Shown here one piece after another: positions 41,455 to 53,806 of a DNA stretch of 64,000 bases. Both the position numbers and the translations under genes were made by a program. A model generated the notes under the pieces. The model did no database searches, was not told the origin of the DNA, and saw only the letters and a list, made by a program, of their open reading frames with translations. Origin of the DNA: Neurospora tetraspora (taxonomy: Eukaryota > Ascomycota > Sordariomycetes > Sordariales > Sordariaceae); assembly GCF_033439725.1 (NCBI RefSeq), contig NW_026944383.1:2604001-2668000 (forward strand). The letters run 5' to 3'. Each line of letters opens with the position of its first letter. Positions within the stretch are counted from its first letter, which is position 1.

Positions 41455-44420
41455 TCTTGTAACTTGCTCGAGTGCTCTGTTAGAAGCCAAGCGCAAACGA
41501 GTTAGCAACGACAATGAAAGCCATTTGATGAGTGAGAAGATGTCGTTTAAAAAGGCTAGCATCGGTGCCACACTGAACAATAACAAAAGAGCGGCGGGAC
41601 GAGAAGAAAGGCTGAGTGCAGGGCCGGGACAGACATGTAGAGGCGGGGTTAGGACGGGAGGGAGTTGGCAGACTCGACTGAAGAAGACTCCGTTTGTTCA
41701 TGCCACGTATTTCTGGGAAGCGGCCTTGGAAAGCAATCCAAGCATTGCAATGTGGAAGGCGCGCGCCTACGAACGTACCTTCAGGAATTCACATAGTACC
41801 CAGACAAGACGCTATCAGCTTTCGAAGGAGCGCCAGCCGCCGAGGCACTTGACACGGAAATGCGTCAACCCGAGGGGATTTCCTGGCTGCTATCAATCCG
41901 TATGATTGTGGGAGTTCTGTGATGCGGAGGATATCTTGGTAATAGGAACTGGGAGGAAACGCGGGCGCCGACGTCGCTTCGGATGTATCCCTTTCTGCCC
42001 AAAAAGACTCATCAGCACCGAGGCGGCGAGAAGGGGGGGAAATGAAGCCATACAACTGAGGGGGCAATCAGCTGCTAATCCCAAGCACCCACCTTCTTGG
42101 CTCGAGTCTGGCTCGTGCGGATATCCGGGGACAGGTTGCAGGCAAGATCGGTGAGGAGCTATGGGAAGGCCAAAACAAAAAGAAAAAGCCAAATTTTGTC
42201 AACAGTTCGTCCGAGTCAGTGAAACGGGTGTCGTGTATCGGTGGTGTTGAGGGGTGGAAAGCAATGGAGTTCAGTGGTTGGGATTAGGAGAAGCGGGTGT
42301 TCACTGTAGTGAGGGCGGGCGGGATGGTATGGCGGGACCTACACAGTAATCGACGCACCCTTGGCTGCCTTATGTAAGCATCCTTAACCAGTGGTTGTCT
42401 GGACAGTTTCGGGCTGCGGGTGGTTCAAGCCGCTTCGAAGACAGGCAAGTTCAGTCGCCCAGGGTTTCTCTCCATTACCATCATGATGACTTTCCGAGCG
42501 AGTTTCTTCATGAACGGACAAGTCTCACTCTTTATACTCGCCAAACGATGGCCATGCAACGAGCCTCGTGGTTGTTACAGCGACCCGACCTGACTGTTTC
42601 CTTCACTCACATGTTGAACCTGAATGGAGGCCGGGTTGTGGGGGGTACCTGAAGGTCGGACGGGGCACTGTGCTACACTATTCGAGCAAGAGCCAAGCGG
42701 TTTCCATCACAGAGCAGCGCTGCCATTCACAGTTGCATCTGATTTGATGACAACACCAAGCACTGTCATTTCCCTTCGAGGCACCCGACCCTACGAACGA
42801 AAGCCATTCGAAGACAGGAAATGCACTCTCACCTGCAGCCAGCAACAACCCCTCCCCTTCCCGTCGTCCCCAAACAATTTTCCCTTGTGTGCAACAACGA
42901 ATTCGTCTTCTACCATCGTTTGCACACTCACTGTGTCATTCACTTCAACCCCTTTCGATTTTCAAGATGCCCCTTTTCCTCTTGTCGGTTCGGGCTGGAC
43001 ACGGGCTTCACTCAGCCATTGAGGCGTGATGTCATAGCACGAACCCTCCCCAGAGAGTACGGGTAATTCACCACTCTACGGCTTCTACATACGACTCTTA
43101 TAGCAAGCAATGCTTGTTTACTCAACAGTCGACACCGAAAAATGAACAACATCGATGCCGGCTTTCGACGCCGCATCCCCGAGTTCATTAACAAGTCGAG
43201 CTGCCCATTAACTTTTTCCCGGCACCGGATTGGTCAACATGAGGACCGAGCTTCCAGATGGCCCCGCACGCTTTGGCGCTGCCGCTGAGGAGGAGTGAGG
43301 AGTGAGGTGCCGTGCCTGGAGCGATTGACAGTGACGGACGGGACCAGACCGGGGTTGGTGGGTGGGCATGGAAGAGAGTGGGCGCCCGGGCGGACAGCTT
43401 TCTGCCAAAATTTACTGCAAGCGAACAAGAGCGCCGTGCGGTGGTGCGTCGTGGTGCCGTGGTGCGGTGCGGTGGTCCCGTCTTTTCTTTGGGGCTGGCA
43501 ACTCGACTGGGTCCCGGGCTCGCTTTCCACACTACCATGTACACACACCAAGAGAGACCAGCCATCGCTTCCTCCTCCCAGTGCCGTCCTCGCTCTCCTC
43601 TTCTCCGAAGATCCTCACCACGCACACCTTGGGTCATAGTCACCAAAACCCTACTTGTCGAACTTCGTTGTTCCCGTCATGAGAGATAGTCTACCACGGA
43701 TCTACCACTTCGAGTACCGCCCCCCAATCTCCAAATTGGCCTAGCCAGCACTTCGGATCCCGTCATACACATCTCGACTCGTCGTCCTCCGTCCCCTCTT
43801 CGTCGTTTTTCCCACCTTCGTACCCGCTCAATATTTTACCAAGTTAGCAGGGAACGAATCCTGCTCTCGTGGACATCTAAACAAGCAAGCCGGCGACCTC
43901 CTCATCCCGAGCACGCCCTCGATTGAGCACCCTCCTCACTTGGCTGGATTTTCGACCTAAGCCCTCGCGATCCTCCACCGTCGGTCGGTCCATTCTCGAC
44001 AATTTACGCTTTTCTACCACCAAGCACCGGCTTCAAGCTACGATCGAACATAGCACGAGTCTCACAACCTCGACATCCTCGATCGCCTCTTCGCCCAACA
44101 ATCGTGTCAGATTTAATTCTACAGTCGAGACTCGGCCACGTCGAGTCCTCGCTTCTCCGTGTCCACATCGACAGACGACCGCGTTTATCCGGGTTTGCTC
44201 CCACCGTCACACCCCATAACTACTCACGACCATCCACATCACAATTGTCGAGCTTCAAGTAAGACAATATCGTTTCGGTGCTAGAGTGCGTCATCGTCCT
44301 CAGGCACTCCGAATACCCGACCGCAGCATCCCCTCCTAACGGGCCTGCGGATCGTGTTTCTCCTCTTCGGCACCAGGCGTGTCGATTATATACCCTACAT
44401 ACTTCGAGCTCCCGCCTTGA
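41455..44420. other. Intergenic, 3.0 kb, two divergent leaders
   Basis: Starts of divergent genes lie at either end. The left edge probably holds a leader intron of the minus-strand gene, with its acceptor near 41477. The right 700 bases are C-rich and probably form the leader of the Cti6-like gene. Open frames overlap without motifs. I see no repeat or RNA gene. Confidence 0.4.
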
Positions 44421-46622
44421 ATGCGGCCCCAGCTGCAAGCAATGGCAGGGTCCGATCCGAGGCGGTCGTCAAGAGCGCGAACCTCTCACTCACAATCACA
44501 AATATCTTCTACCACGTCGAGCACGTCAGGTCGTGGTGAGCGCAGCACCAGGTATTTCAACAAAGCTGTCTCGCCACAAAAGTCAAGTTCCTCGGGATCG
44601 CTATCCTCCGAGGCCCCAGACGAGACAATTACAGCGGACGATTCGTTTGGAACACGACGTCGTACCCGCGGTCAGCAGGAAGAAAGAGAGAGGGCAAATA
44701 ACAAGACTGAGCAGGTCGAAATGGCACACGGCGACGATGATGCCCAAGACGAGGACGAGGCCGTCCGTTGCATTTGCGGCTACGAGGACTACCCAGGCCC
44801 TCCGCCGTTCGACGAAGACTCCAAGCACGGCTTGAAGGACGGTATGGACATCGATCCCATATTCGCGACCGATGTCACCGACGATGCGGCCGGATTTTTC
44901 GTACAATGCGACATTTGCAAGGTTTGGCAACATGGCGCCTGCGTTGGCATCATGACCGAAGAGTCGAGCCCAGACGAATATTTTTGCGAAGAGTGCCGCA
45001 AAGAATTCCACAAGATTTTCACAGCGAGCAACGGGTAAATCTCACATTTCTTTGGTCCCGGGGTTGCATTGTCGGGAGCTGAACGTCAAGAGTTCAGCTG
45101 GAGTGCGTCAAAGCCCACCACCCCTTTGACACTGCCTCACTCTCCTTACAATATCCTCTCCCCCATCCACGACAATTGTCAATTTACTCTCCAGTCGGCT
45201 AACAACATGATTCACAGACAACGTTATTCGCACTACCTACCCACCAAGCGCCCCTCTCGAACGAATTCTAGATCCGCCTCTCTCAATAAGGATGGCACGA
45301 GATCACCGCCCAAAGATAAACCGGAGGGCCGCAACGGACGTGGTACGACCACTTCCTCCGCGTCGAAGCGAAGATCTACAATGAACAGCCGAGGAGCTGA
45401 CTACGACGAAGCTGAAGCCCTGAGACGGGCGATTGAAGCAAGCAAAGAAGACGCAGCTCCTGAACAACCCGAAACTACCACGAGAAGAACAAAGCGAGGC
45501 AGAAGCGATAGCGAAGAGTAGGTCCAACCTCCTACGCTGCCTGACACCAATTATCGCTAACCCTCTTCAAGAAAGCCAGAAAACAAGAGGCAGAGGACGA
45601 GCTCGCGATCGGCCTCTCCTAGCCTCGACAAGACCACCGAGGACTCTGACGACGCCGGTACAACGACACGGAATGGTGCAAAGTCTAGATCGCGGGGCGG
45701 CGCAGCAGGCCGCACTCTGCGCACCGAGAAGACAACTGAAAGAGAGGAACGGGAACGACAAAGGGCTGAGGCAGCAAACAAGCGAAAGGGTAGAGCCGAA
45801 CGCCGGCGAGCTGATGGTACGGAAGCCACAACTCTCGTGAAGACATCTGAAGCTGACATGGACACAGATTCAGACCCTTCGGACGAGTTACCACTAGCAG
45901 CTCGTGCCGCAGTAAACAAGACACCCGCTACAACGACACCGGCCGCAGCCACTACCGCAGCAACCACTGCTACGACAACTACTACGGCAACCCCTGGCGC
46001 CCCGGAAGAACCGGTAGAACAGGAAGAACAACCACCAGCGGTACCCGAGCCCCCTCCTGCCTCACAGTCGACTCCAGAAGACCCTCCCGCTGCGGCTACC
46101 CCAACAGCCAAGATCGACAAGAAGCGATCGCATAAGAAGAAGGGTCGTAATCAATATACGCGTGATGATAACGAGCCATCACCCGCGAGATCGCAGTCAG
46201 GGGAGGCACCGGCCGAAGTACCACCTCCTCCGAAGCCAAGTAAGGCCGAAGAGAAGACTACTGGACACGGCAAACACGGGAAGAACAAGGGTGGTATGAG
46301 CAGCAAGATCACCATGACCGACATGAAGAGGAGGGCCGCTGCACTCCTAGACTTCATTTCGCGGACCCAAGTCGAGCTTGCTGGCGAGTCGCCGTCGGAT
46401 GATGATAAGACCAACGGCAACAGCGTCACACCACAGGTGACCTCGAACTCTGAAAAGCCGTCGTTGGCAACAGGCATTGTTGGGGTCAATGGCTCGACCC
46501 CATCCGTCGTCATGACCTCCGAAGGGCAGCTAGAAAAGGATTTCAAGGAACTCAACTGCGTGGAGATGATGGATAGCTTGACCCGGAGGCTGGTCAAGTG
46601 GCAGCAGGAGTATACAGTATGA
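44421..46622 (+). CDS. Cti6-like PHD-finger protein, Rpd3L-type co-repressor subunit (654 aa, 2 introns)
   Basis: Exons are 44421-45034, 45218-45517 and 45572-46622 (614+300+1051 bases, in frame). Donors are GTAAAT and GTAGGT; acceptors are CACAG and TCAAG. The first junction gives TASNG-QRYSHYLP and the second SDSEE-KPENKRQR. The PHD finger is complete: Cys117, Cys119, Cys163, Cys166, His171, Cys174, Cys189 and Cys192, with CDICKVWQHGACVGI at its heart and an extended loop of about 40 residues after the first pair, as in Cti6. The C terminus (ELNCVEMMDSLTRRLVKWQ) resembles the conserved end of the family. Yeast Cti6 belongs to the Rpd3L histone deacetylase complex and binds methylated H3K4. 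The middle is disordered, with a Thr/Ala run. A second ATG at codon 8 may be used. Confidence 0.88.
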
Positions 46623-47252
46623 TACAATGAGCGGATAATGGATGTTATACTTGATGTGCATGTGGCATGGATCACGTCGGATAAGGGCTGATGATTTCCA
46701 AATTTTTTCTCCTGTTTTTCCTTTTTTTTGGTTTTCTTTGTCTTGGTGTTTTTCTCGGGCAGAATGGTGTTATCATTAGGCAGGTTTTGCGGCAATCGGA
46801 TGCTTGGGAAGTTTATTGAAAGTACTCGGGGTAGCTGTTCCTCCCTTCCACCACCTACTGAAGACGTAGGCGGGTGGGTGGTGAGGCCAGCGATGCATTT
46901 ACTGGGGCGTTTCTTGGTTTAATCAGGATAACTGGTGATAGGACGGCGTGGTGGGCATCATTGATAACGGAGTATAGAGTTTCCAAAATTTCATCACCTG
47001 GGTTTTGCTATAATGCTCTTTTCGTTCGTGGGTATCAACCATCATGCTCTATCATTGTTATCTGGTCTTCAATGCTATGCTCGTACTATGCCATCCCTGC
47101 TCGTGACTCATGCTATGCTATTAAATCATTATCGTTTCGACTTCATACCGTACGTATATCATCCATCCACTTTTCATTGCACCCCTTCATTTTTCTTTCC
47201 GTCTCTCGCAAAACAGCAAACAGGCCCCTGTAACACCCACCGCAAAATCAAA
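46623..47252. terminator. Convergent 3' region
   Basis: About 630 bases between two converging stop codons. It is T-rich just after the Cti6-like stop (46695-46735), consistent with 3' processing signals on both strands. No gene is seen. Confidence 0.4.
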
Positions 47253-49240
47253 TCAACTCTGCTTCTCCCTCACATCCCCATTCTTAATCCCAGACGACGT
47301 TCTCGCCAGTCCCCTCTCAACATCAACATCAACATCAACCTCTCCCACCCTCTCACTCTCACTAACCCCTCCCTCACCACCCCTACCACCCTCCAACACC
47401 CCATTCCCCTCCCCTTCCCTCCTCGCCCTCTCCTCCACCTCCTCCTCACTATCCTCCGGTTTCCCCGGCCTACAAGCCCACCCATCCACAAACCTCAACG
47501 TCTCCCTCCCCCAAATCCTATTCATGACCCACAGCCTCACGGGAACCAAAATAATAATAATCACCGGGAAGCCGGGAGCCGCCACCGTCAACGTCACACC
47601 AAAGATGATTCCCGTCAACACGATTTGGGTGAGAGTATACCCGTGCACCGCCCATCTCGATATTTGAGGGTTGGGTAAAGGTGGGAGTTCGCTGGGGGGA
47701 GAGAGTAACTCGAAGAAGCGGGGGAGGATCGGGTTGACGGAGAGGGATTGGTAGCCCATGTACATGAATAGACCCGCGAGAACGGAGGTGGGGGTGAAGC
47801 CGAGGAGGTGTTGGAAGGGGGGGCTGATGAAGACGAGGATGAGGGCGGATTGGAGGAGGGGGGAGTAGCGCTGTTCGTGGACGCGGGGGATTAGTTTCTT
47901 TTTCTTGGGTGGTGGCGGTGTGGTGGTGGTGTTGAGGTCGGGGGATGATAAAGTCGTGGAGGAGGAGGACGAGGAGGAGGGTGAAGAAGCAGGGGAGGAA
48001 GCCGTGGTTAAAGGCGAAGAGTCAGAATCAGAGTCCTCAGCGTCAACTTCCACCCAATGACGCAGAGACTCCGAATGCAACGGTGCCTGCGGCAACAACC
48101 CGTTCGCAGGCGGTATGCCCAAGATGCCGCAGAGCGCGGTGGTCGTGCCTAGCAGGACAATGTCCCAAGCATACCCGCCCGGTTTTTTCACGCCGTAGCG
48201 CTCAACAGTGCAGATAATGCTGCTGATCTCGTGGTCAAAGTAGAACAGCACCGTGATGATGAGTCCGGGGATCATGGAGATGAACACCCACTCCAGTGGC
48301 AACTCCCAGAACCTGACAAAAAAAGTGTCGCGGGTCGGGCTCGTGGGCCGGAAAGTCTTTGAGATGGAAAGCCGCTCGTGGTCGAGATTCGCCAGCTCGC
48401 CCATGTAAGGGACGCCGATGAAGAAGATGATGGAGATGGCGGCCGCGTATTCGGCTAGTCCCATGCGGACGATGCGCCCGAATAAGGGTTTCCATTCTAA
48501 GGCGGTAGACAAAAAAATGGCGAGGAGACAGGTGCCGAAGGCGCCGATAATGGAGTAGAGGAAGGCGTCGAAGGGGACGTTGTCGTGGTTCCGTTTGAGC
48601 TCGAGGCTGGCTTTCTGGAAGTAGATGACGGAGTTGAGGAGGGAGAAGATGTCGGCGCTGAAGTTGGTGACGTATTGCATGGTGTAGTCATGGGCGTTGA
48701 AGATGGCGAGGAGGTAGTGCATCCAGGCGGAGTGGATGAGGGACCAAGCCATGACTGGGAGGAAGGGGACCTTGATGGTGTTAGTGATTGTCTTTTGACA
48801 TGTTGACCATCACGATGGTGGTGAGGTGTCGTCGAGTCACTCACATGAAAGTTATTTGTACAAAGTTTGTACATGTTCTCTGCCAGAACCGAAAAGGGAC
48901 CAGTGACGCCCAGGATAGTCAAAGGTTGTGCAGAAAAGAGGGAGAAGATGAGACCGCAAAGGCCAGTGCTAAAGACAACTTCGATAGTGCCCCATGATTC
49001 TCCGGTGAGGACAAAGAGATCGTTGGCAAAGGTGATGCCCGGGAGGATGTTGGTGAAGAAGACATAGACGGCACTGGCGACAACCAGCTGGTTGAAGACT
49101 GTCCAATCCGAAACATATCTCGAGCGAAGGTTGTGTATGTCCTGCCTCAATAACCTGAATGGTTGGAGCTTCCCTCCTTTCCTGAACTGGTTCGAGACCG
49201 TGGCCAGCCATGAGGCTTTGGCCTGTGGCTTCTCCAGCAT
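47253..49240 (-). CDS. bor1: Bor1-like borate/anion transporter, SLC4 family (637 aa, 1 intron)
   Basis: Exons are 49240-48845 and 48770-47253. The 74-base intron (GTGAGT donor, CACTAAC branch point, CAAG acceptor) joins NNFH to VPFLPVMAWS in phase 0. The protein has many membrane spans and family hallmarks: QPLTILGVTGPFSVL in the first exon and PYMGELANLDHERL and GILGIPPANGLLPQAPLHS in the second. The fungal relatives export borate across the plasma membrane, and some act at the vacuole. A loop after the PPANGLLPQAP segment is expanded with a Ser-rich and Pro/Lys stretch (SPSSSSSSSTTLSS), and the C-terminal tail is acidic with alternating VDVDVDVE. The ATG at 49240 is the first in frame. Confidence 0.92.
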
Positions 49241-50648
49241 GTCGGGTTCCTGCTTCGAATTCAAGCAGCAGTGAAGCGGTTGATGTCGATCTCGGGAAAA
49301 TAAAGTTGGTTGACGGCGGGGGGGAAACCAATAGTGGTTGGCTGTTTGGACTCGACTTATATATGTATATAACCGGGACCAAAGTCGGCAAAGGGAGGAT
49401 ATTAGATGTTAGTGTAACACTGGGGAAGCGACACACGAGGGAACCTTTGTTTCCCAAGCTCGGTCGTGGAAGGTTCGATCTTTTATCTCATCTTTCGGCC
49501 GTTGGCTGCGTATAGACAGGAGATGTGAGAGATCTCACCGCGTCTTCAGGACAGAACTCCGTGTAAGATACTGAGTGTAGATAGAGAGATATCGAGCTAA
49601 CAGAGCGGTGAGAGAGAAAAGTTTGAGTATAGTATAATGTCTTAAAGGGAAAGAAGGGTAGGGTTCAAGACTAGCATAGGGGGACACTCCGGCCTAGATC
49701 TTTCCAGACTACGCCGATCTCATGTAGGTTAACACGAGTATCGGTAGGGATGGGCCAGAAGGACCGAAAAGAACCCCTATCCATGACCACCTCTGGGGGG
49801 TTTCATGGTGGGCAGTGTTCAGGATTGAAGAATCTTTTTTCCAGTCTTTTTCAGGGCATGCCCAATCGCGCCCTTTCTTCCAAGACTCTTTGGTGTTCTT
49901 GGCAAGAGCATTGGGGCAACAATGCGAGCAGGCGCGGACAAGGCCGTCCTTCGACTCTTGTCTTCGTCAGAGCGCACGTGCCACCGCTGTCCTTGATGCC
50001 CGGCCTTGAGTCCACAAAAGAAAGTTCAAAGATGCCCCACAAAATCGCAGATCCGGACCATTGCCCGCTTTCGCTTGTGACAGGGGCTGCAAAAGCCATT
50101 ACGTCACTGCTCAACCCACCATCACCAGCCGTTGCACATGTTCGGATGAGGAAGGCGGTCTCGACAATTTCCTACCAGCAGTCCAGCACAAGTCCATAAG
50201 TGCAAACATCTGATTGATATTGAATGCTTCGAATCACGACATCAAGCACAGCCGCTGCCGGCTTGGCTTGAAAGTGTCGAGGAAAAGGTCAAACACTGAC
50301 AGTTGAAATATCCCAAGCGGGAGCTAGGCTTTTATGCCCTTATCGGAGGATGATCTGCCGATAAGCAATTATCCGTTATCAGAACTCAAACTCTAGGCTT
50401 GACCCAGGATCGTGAAGTTTAGCACAGAGGATCAACAATGAGACCAGGACACAGCCTTAGCACTCTGAAAAGTATGCTATCGCCAACCACAAAGATATTT
50501 CTCCCACCATAAGCGCATTCCCTGAAACGAGAGCGACGACGACGACGACGCGAAACCGAGCGAGACTTGCCCCCAGGCGCATTCGATCCGGTCCGGCATA
50601 GGGCGAAACCGAGCTCTCCGCAGCACCGAAACATTCACGAGATACACA
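49241..50648. other. Intergenic between divergent bor1 and mtg1
   Basis: About 1.4 kb with no supported gene. An open frame at 49750-50199 (+) lacks motifs and is not called. Confidence 0.4.
49358..49373 (-). promoter_or_regulatory. TATA-like palindrome upstream of bor1
   Basis: TTATATATGTATATAA lies about 120 bases upstream of the bor1 start codon and is close to palindromic. It is a plausible TATA element; evidence is position and composition only. Confidence 0.35.
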
Positions 50649-51932
50649 ATGTCTGGCACAATAACTGGCAAAGTAGCAGCCGGCGCAACGGCCGCCGTGG
50701 CTTCGGCAGTCGAAAATGTTGCAAGAACCGCAACCACCCTCACAGCCGGCGGCGGCTTCGCACCGCGCGAAGTCTACGAATCCTCGACGCAAATCACCCG
50801 CTCCTACTACCTCGGCCACCACGCCTCCGCCCTCAATAAAATGCGCCAGACCATCTCGAACGTCGGCCTGATCATCGAATGCCGCGACTTCCGCGTGCCC
50901 ATCTGCTCGTGGAACCCGCTCCTCGAGCGCAGTCTCGCGGCCTCCGCCGCCGGTGAGCGCTCCCGCATCATCGTCTACACCAAGCACGACCTCGGTCCGC
51001 CCTCGGGCAACTTCACCAAAGAGACCTCCATTGAAGGCTACACCAACGGCCGCTACCAAAGCGGCAAGGACATCGTCAAGACCCTCAAGAAGTTCCACAA
51101 AAACTCCTACACCACCAAGGACGTCATGTTCCTCGGCACCTCCGCGGGCGCCCGAAGCCGCAACGACGCGCCCAACAACGACAAACACCTCCTCGAGTCC
51201 ATCAAGCGCATCGCGCGCGAAGCCGACTCCCTGACGGGTATGCGCACCATGGTGGTCGGCATGCCCAACAGCGGCAAGTCCACCCTGCTCAACCGGCTGC
51301 GCGCCAAGGGAATGGGTCTCCCTAAGGCCGCGCAAACCGGCGCCACACCGGGCGTCACCCGCAAGATCGGCACACCGGTGCGCATCATAGCCGGCGAATC
51401 CGCCGACGACCCGAGCAGCGCCGGTCTAGGCGAGGGAGTCTTCATCATGGACACCCCCGGAGTGTTCATCCCGTACGTCTCGGACCCGGAGGACATGCTG
51501 CGCCTTGCTCTAGTAGGGTGCGTCAAAGACGGCGTGATCCCCTCCGTCACGGTGGCCGATTACCTGCTTTACCATTTGAATCTGGTCGACCCGAAGCTGT
51601 ACACGCGCAAGTTCGACTTGGGCAAGCCGACCAACGACGTGCACGAGTTCCTGCGGGCGGTGGCGACGCGCACGGGTAAACTGAGAAAAGGGTCGGAGCT
51701 GAACCTGGAGAACGCGGCCGACTGGGTGGTGCAGGCGTGGCGGCGCGGAGACCTGGGCCGGTTCGCGCTGGAGAGGGTCACGGAGGAGACGCTCGCGCAG
51801 GCGGTGGAGAAGTCCAGGGAGCCGACGGTGAGTATCAGCCAGGCGAGGAAGAGGGAGAAGGAGCAGAGGAAGGTTGCGCAGCAGATGAAGTGGGCGGGTG
51901 TGACGGCGCCGCCGGGTGGGAGTGTTGTGTAG
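50649..51932 (+). CDS. mtg1: Mitochondrial GTPase Mtg1, circularly permuted (427 aa)
   Basis: A single exon. GTPase motifs occur in the permuted order G4-G5-G1-G2-G3 of the YlqF/YawG class: TKHD at 111-114, GTSAG at 163-167, P-loop GMPNSGKST at 204-212, TPGVT at 233-237 and DTPG at 268-271. All nucleotide-binding residues are present. Mtg1 is associated with the inner mitochondrial membrane and is needed for late assembly of the large mitoribosomal subunit. The first 35 residues are Ala/Thr-rich with few acidic residues and can serve as a presequence, though with few Arg. The C terminus ends in a basic helix (ARKREKEQRKVAQQMKW). Length is slightly above the yeast protein. Confidence 0.93.
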   Translation: MSGTITGKVAAGATAAVASAVENVARTATTLTAGGGFAPREVYESSTQITRSYYLGHHASALNKMRQTISNVGLIIECRDFRVPICSWNPLLERSLAASAAGERSRIIVYTKHDLGPPSGNFTKETSIEGYTNGRYQSGKDIVKTLKKFHKNSYTTKDVMFLGTSAGARSRNDAPNNDKHLLESIKRIAREADSLTGMRTMVVGMPNSGKSTLLNRLRAKGMGLPKAAQTGATPGVTRKIGTPVRIIAGESADDPSSAGLGEGVFIMDTPGVFIPYVSDPEDMLRLALVGCVKDGVIPSVTVADYLLYHLNLVDPKLYTRKFDLGKPTNDVHEFLRAVATRTGKLRKGSELNLENAADWVVQAWRRGDLGRFALERVTEETLAQAVEKSREPTVSISQARKREKEQRKVAQQMKWAGVTAPPGGSVV

Positions 51933-52437
51933 GTGCAATTTTGAGCCTGAAAGAAATGTCGGGGGTCCGGTTGGGGATGAGTATGACTCCGCTGAGGAAT
52001 GCAATTTGAAAGAGTACCTCTACACTCCTCTCTGCTAGATAGAAGGAAAAGAAAGACAAAAACATTTGATACCCGCCTCCGTAGAGATTAGGATGGCTTC
52101 ATATAAGAATAAATAAATTTTGGATAATCACTCTTCAAATCGACATTTGTCTTTGTGCCCTGCACTCATATCTCTGCTTTGCTGAAGGATAAGGAGCCCA
52201 CGCTGTGAGAAATGCCAAAATACAAGCTCAGTATATTCTATTCAATTGTGACTCGAGTGCAAAAAGTGCAACATCAATACAAGAACACCGAACTCAAGCA
52301 TACCTGGATTGCTTTTCTCATTTCTGCACAACGAATTTCAAGGCAAAAAAGAAGGCCAATTAAAATGGCCAACAGGAGAACATGGCCCCAAAACATATGA
52401 AAAGAAAAGAAAAAAGAAGTTTTTGGTGATCATCGTG
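51933..52437. other. Intergenic, 3' of mtg1
   Basis: About 500 bases holding the mtg1 3' UTR and the 3' flank of the tRNA gene. An A-rich stretch at 52400-52420 would read as a T-run terminator for the minus-strand tRNA. Confidence 0.5.
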
Positions 52438-52519
52438 CGACGTGGGCCTGATTCGAACAGACGCTCCCGAAGGAACAAGATTTCTAGTCTTGCGCATTAG
52501 ACCACTCTGCCACCACGCC
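52438..52519 (-). tRNA. tRNA-Ser(AGA)
   Basis: Read on the minus strand it folds as a class II tRNA. The acceptor stem GGCGTGG pairs with CCACGTC (one G-U), with discriminator G73. The D arm is GGCAGAGTGGTCTAATGC. The anticodon stem CAAGA/TCTTG encloses loop CTAGAAA with anticodon AGA. A long variable arm (TTCCTTCGGGAGC) follows, then T stem GTCTG/CAGGC and loop TTCGAAT. The long variable arm and G73 agree with serine identity, reading UCU and, after A34-to-inosine editing, UCC. No intron is present. CCA is not encoded, as expected in eukaryotes. A T-run lies about 20 bases beyond the 3' end. Confidence 0.94.
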
Positions 52520-52661
52520 AATTGTTGTAAACTGGTTCCGACTGTTGCACCTATCAATGCATTCCTTCCACAACATTCATGGTTCAATCCAATCATTAAT
52601 TGGTATTCGTCATCATCAGGTCATCAAATCATCCATCTACATCAATCAACATGTCCGTCAT

Positions 52662-53806
52662 TTACTTCCAGTTCTTGCCAAAGAACTCCAAAACAGTCTT
52701 GTACCCCCTGATATACTCGCTCTTGACGCGCTCATCCTTCAGATCGGCCCGCGCCGCCATCCACCCGTGGATCTGGTCTTTGAAGGTCTCAACGTGCTTG
52801 GGCACGCTGAGGTTCTGCTCGAACTCCTTGACCTTGTCGTCGGGCTCCTCCTTAGAGGCGAGCATGATCAGCGGCACCTTGATGCCCTTGGCCTCCTCGG
52901 GGTCGACCATGGCCGGGTGGCACTCGGCGGCGACCGAGAAGGGGTTGGTCTCGGCGTTGGAGGTGATTAGGGAGACGACCTTGCCGCCCCAGCAGTACTG
53001 TTTGTTGTCGCAAGTCGGTCAGCTGGACTGCCTAGGCTGCCGTGTGCACATAGATAAAAGGTACGAAAAAGGAAACTTACACCGATGATACCCCAGGACT
53101 TAATGTTGGCGTGCTTGGCGCTCAGGGTCTTGACAAAGGCAGGGAGCTTCTCGGCGACACCCTGGGGAGGGTTCTTGCCGAAGAAGGCGCCCAGGTTCTT
53201 CTTCTTCTCGTCGTTGTCGGGAGGGTACCACTCAATGGGGCAGGGCTCGCCCTTGAACCAGTCGGGCATGAACACCTTGTATTTGGTGTCGTCACTGGTG
53301 GCCAGGATGTCTGCGCCCTGGATGGTCTGGTCGAAGTAGCCGAAGATGTCGTAGATGACGACGATGCCCTTGGTGGCATCATCGGGGCCGGTGACATAGG
53401 TCTTCAGACCATCGTACTCGCTGTAGGAACCCTTGGGCTTGTAGCCGGAGGTGACGACGGGAGGGATGTTGCAGCTGGCGATCTAGTGTTAGCCGGTTAC
53501 TTTCAGGATGGGTAACAAGAGGGGCATCACTTACCAGGCCTCGTTGTGGCCGTGGCAGGCTTGCATAGTAGACATTTTGGCTGTTTGCACCGGTGCTGGT
53601 TTGTTAACGAGGGTATTCGCAAGGAATTGAGTAGAAATGGGTCGTGGATGCGCAGTGGTCTGTAGAGCAGCACTGGCTGAAGCAGCTTGGGATGTGCTTG
53701 TATGCAGAAGACGCGAATAGGCGCTGGGTCGCGATACAGAAGAAAGACTCGCAGAGGTAGTAGATGGCACGGAAGCCGTAAGACGGAACTGATTGGGAGC
53801 AGGCAT
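52662..53806 (-). CDS. Dienelactone hydrolase family protein (333 aa, 2 introns)
   Basis: Exons are 53806-53535, 53474-53081 and 52997-52662. Donors are GTAAGT in both introns; acceptors are GCCAG and ACAG. The junctions rebuild HNEACCNIPPVVTSGY and WGIIGYCWGGKVVS. The fold is an alpha/beta hydrolase with the cysteine nucleophile of this family (GYCWGG, Cys224), acid Asp275 or 276 (KEEPDDK) and His299 (DQIHGW). Bacterial members open dienelactones in aromatic breakdown; the fungal Aim2-like relatives have no firm substrate. The first 77 residues are rich in Ser, Thr, Ala and Arg and look like a mitochondrial presequence. A second start at Met78 (MSTMQACHGHNE) would give a cytosolic form of 256 residues. 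Which start is used cannot be told here. Confidence 0.88.

Noticed and set aside
43188-43689. Overlapping frames on both strands upstream of the Cti6-like gene
   Set aside because: Several frames are open at once, which reflects base composition; treated as leader sequence.
49750-50199. A 149-codon open frame (+) upstream of mtg1
   Set aside because: No motif, probably leader or intergenic sequence.
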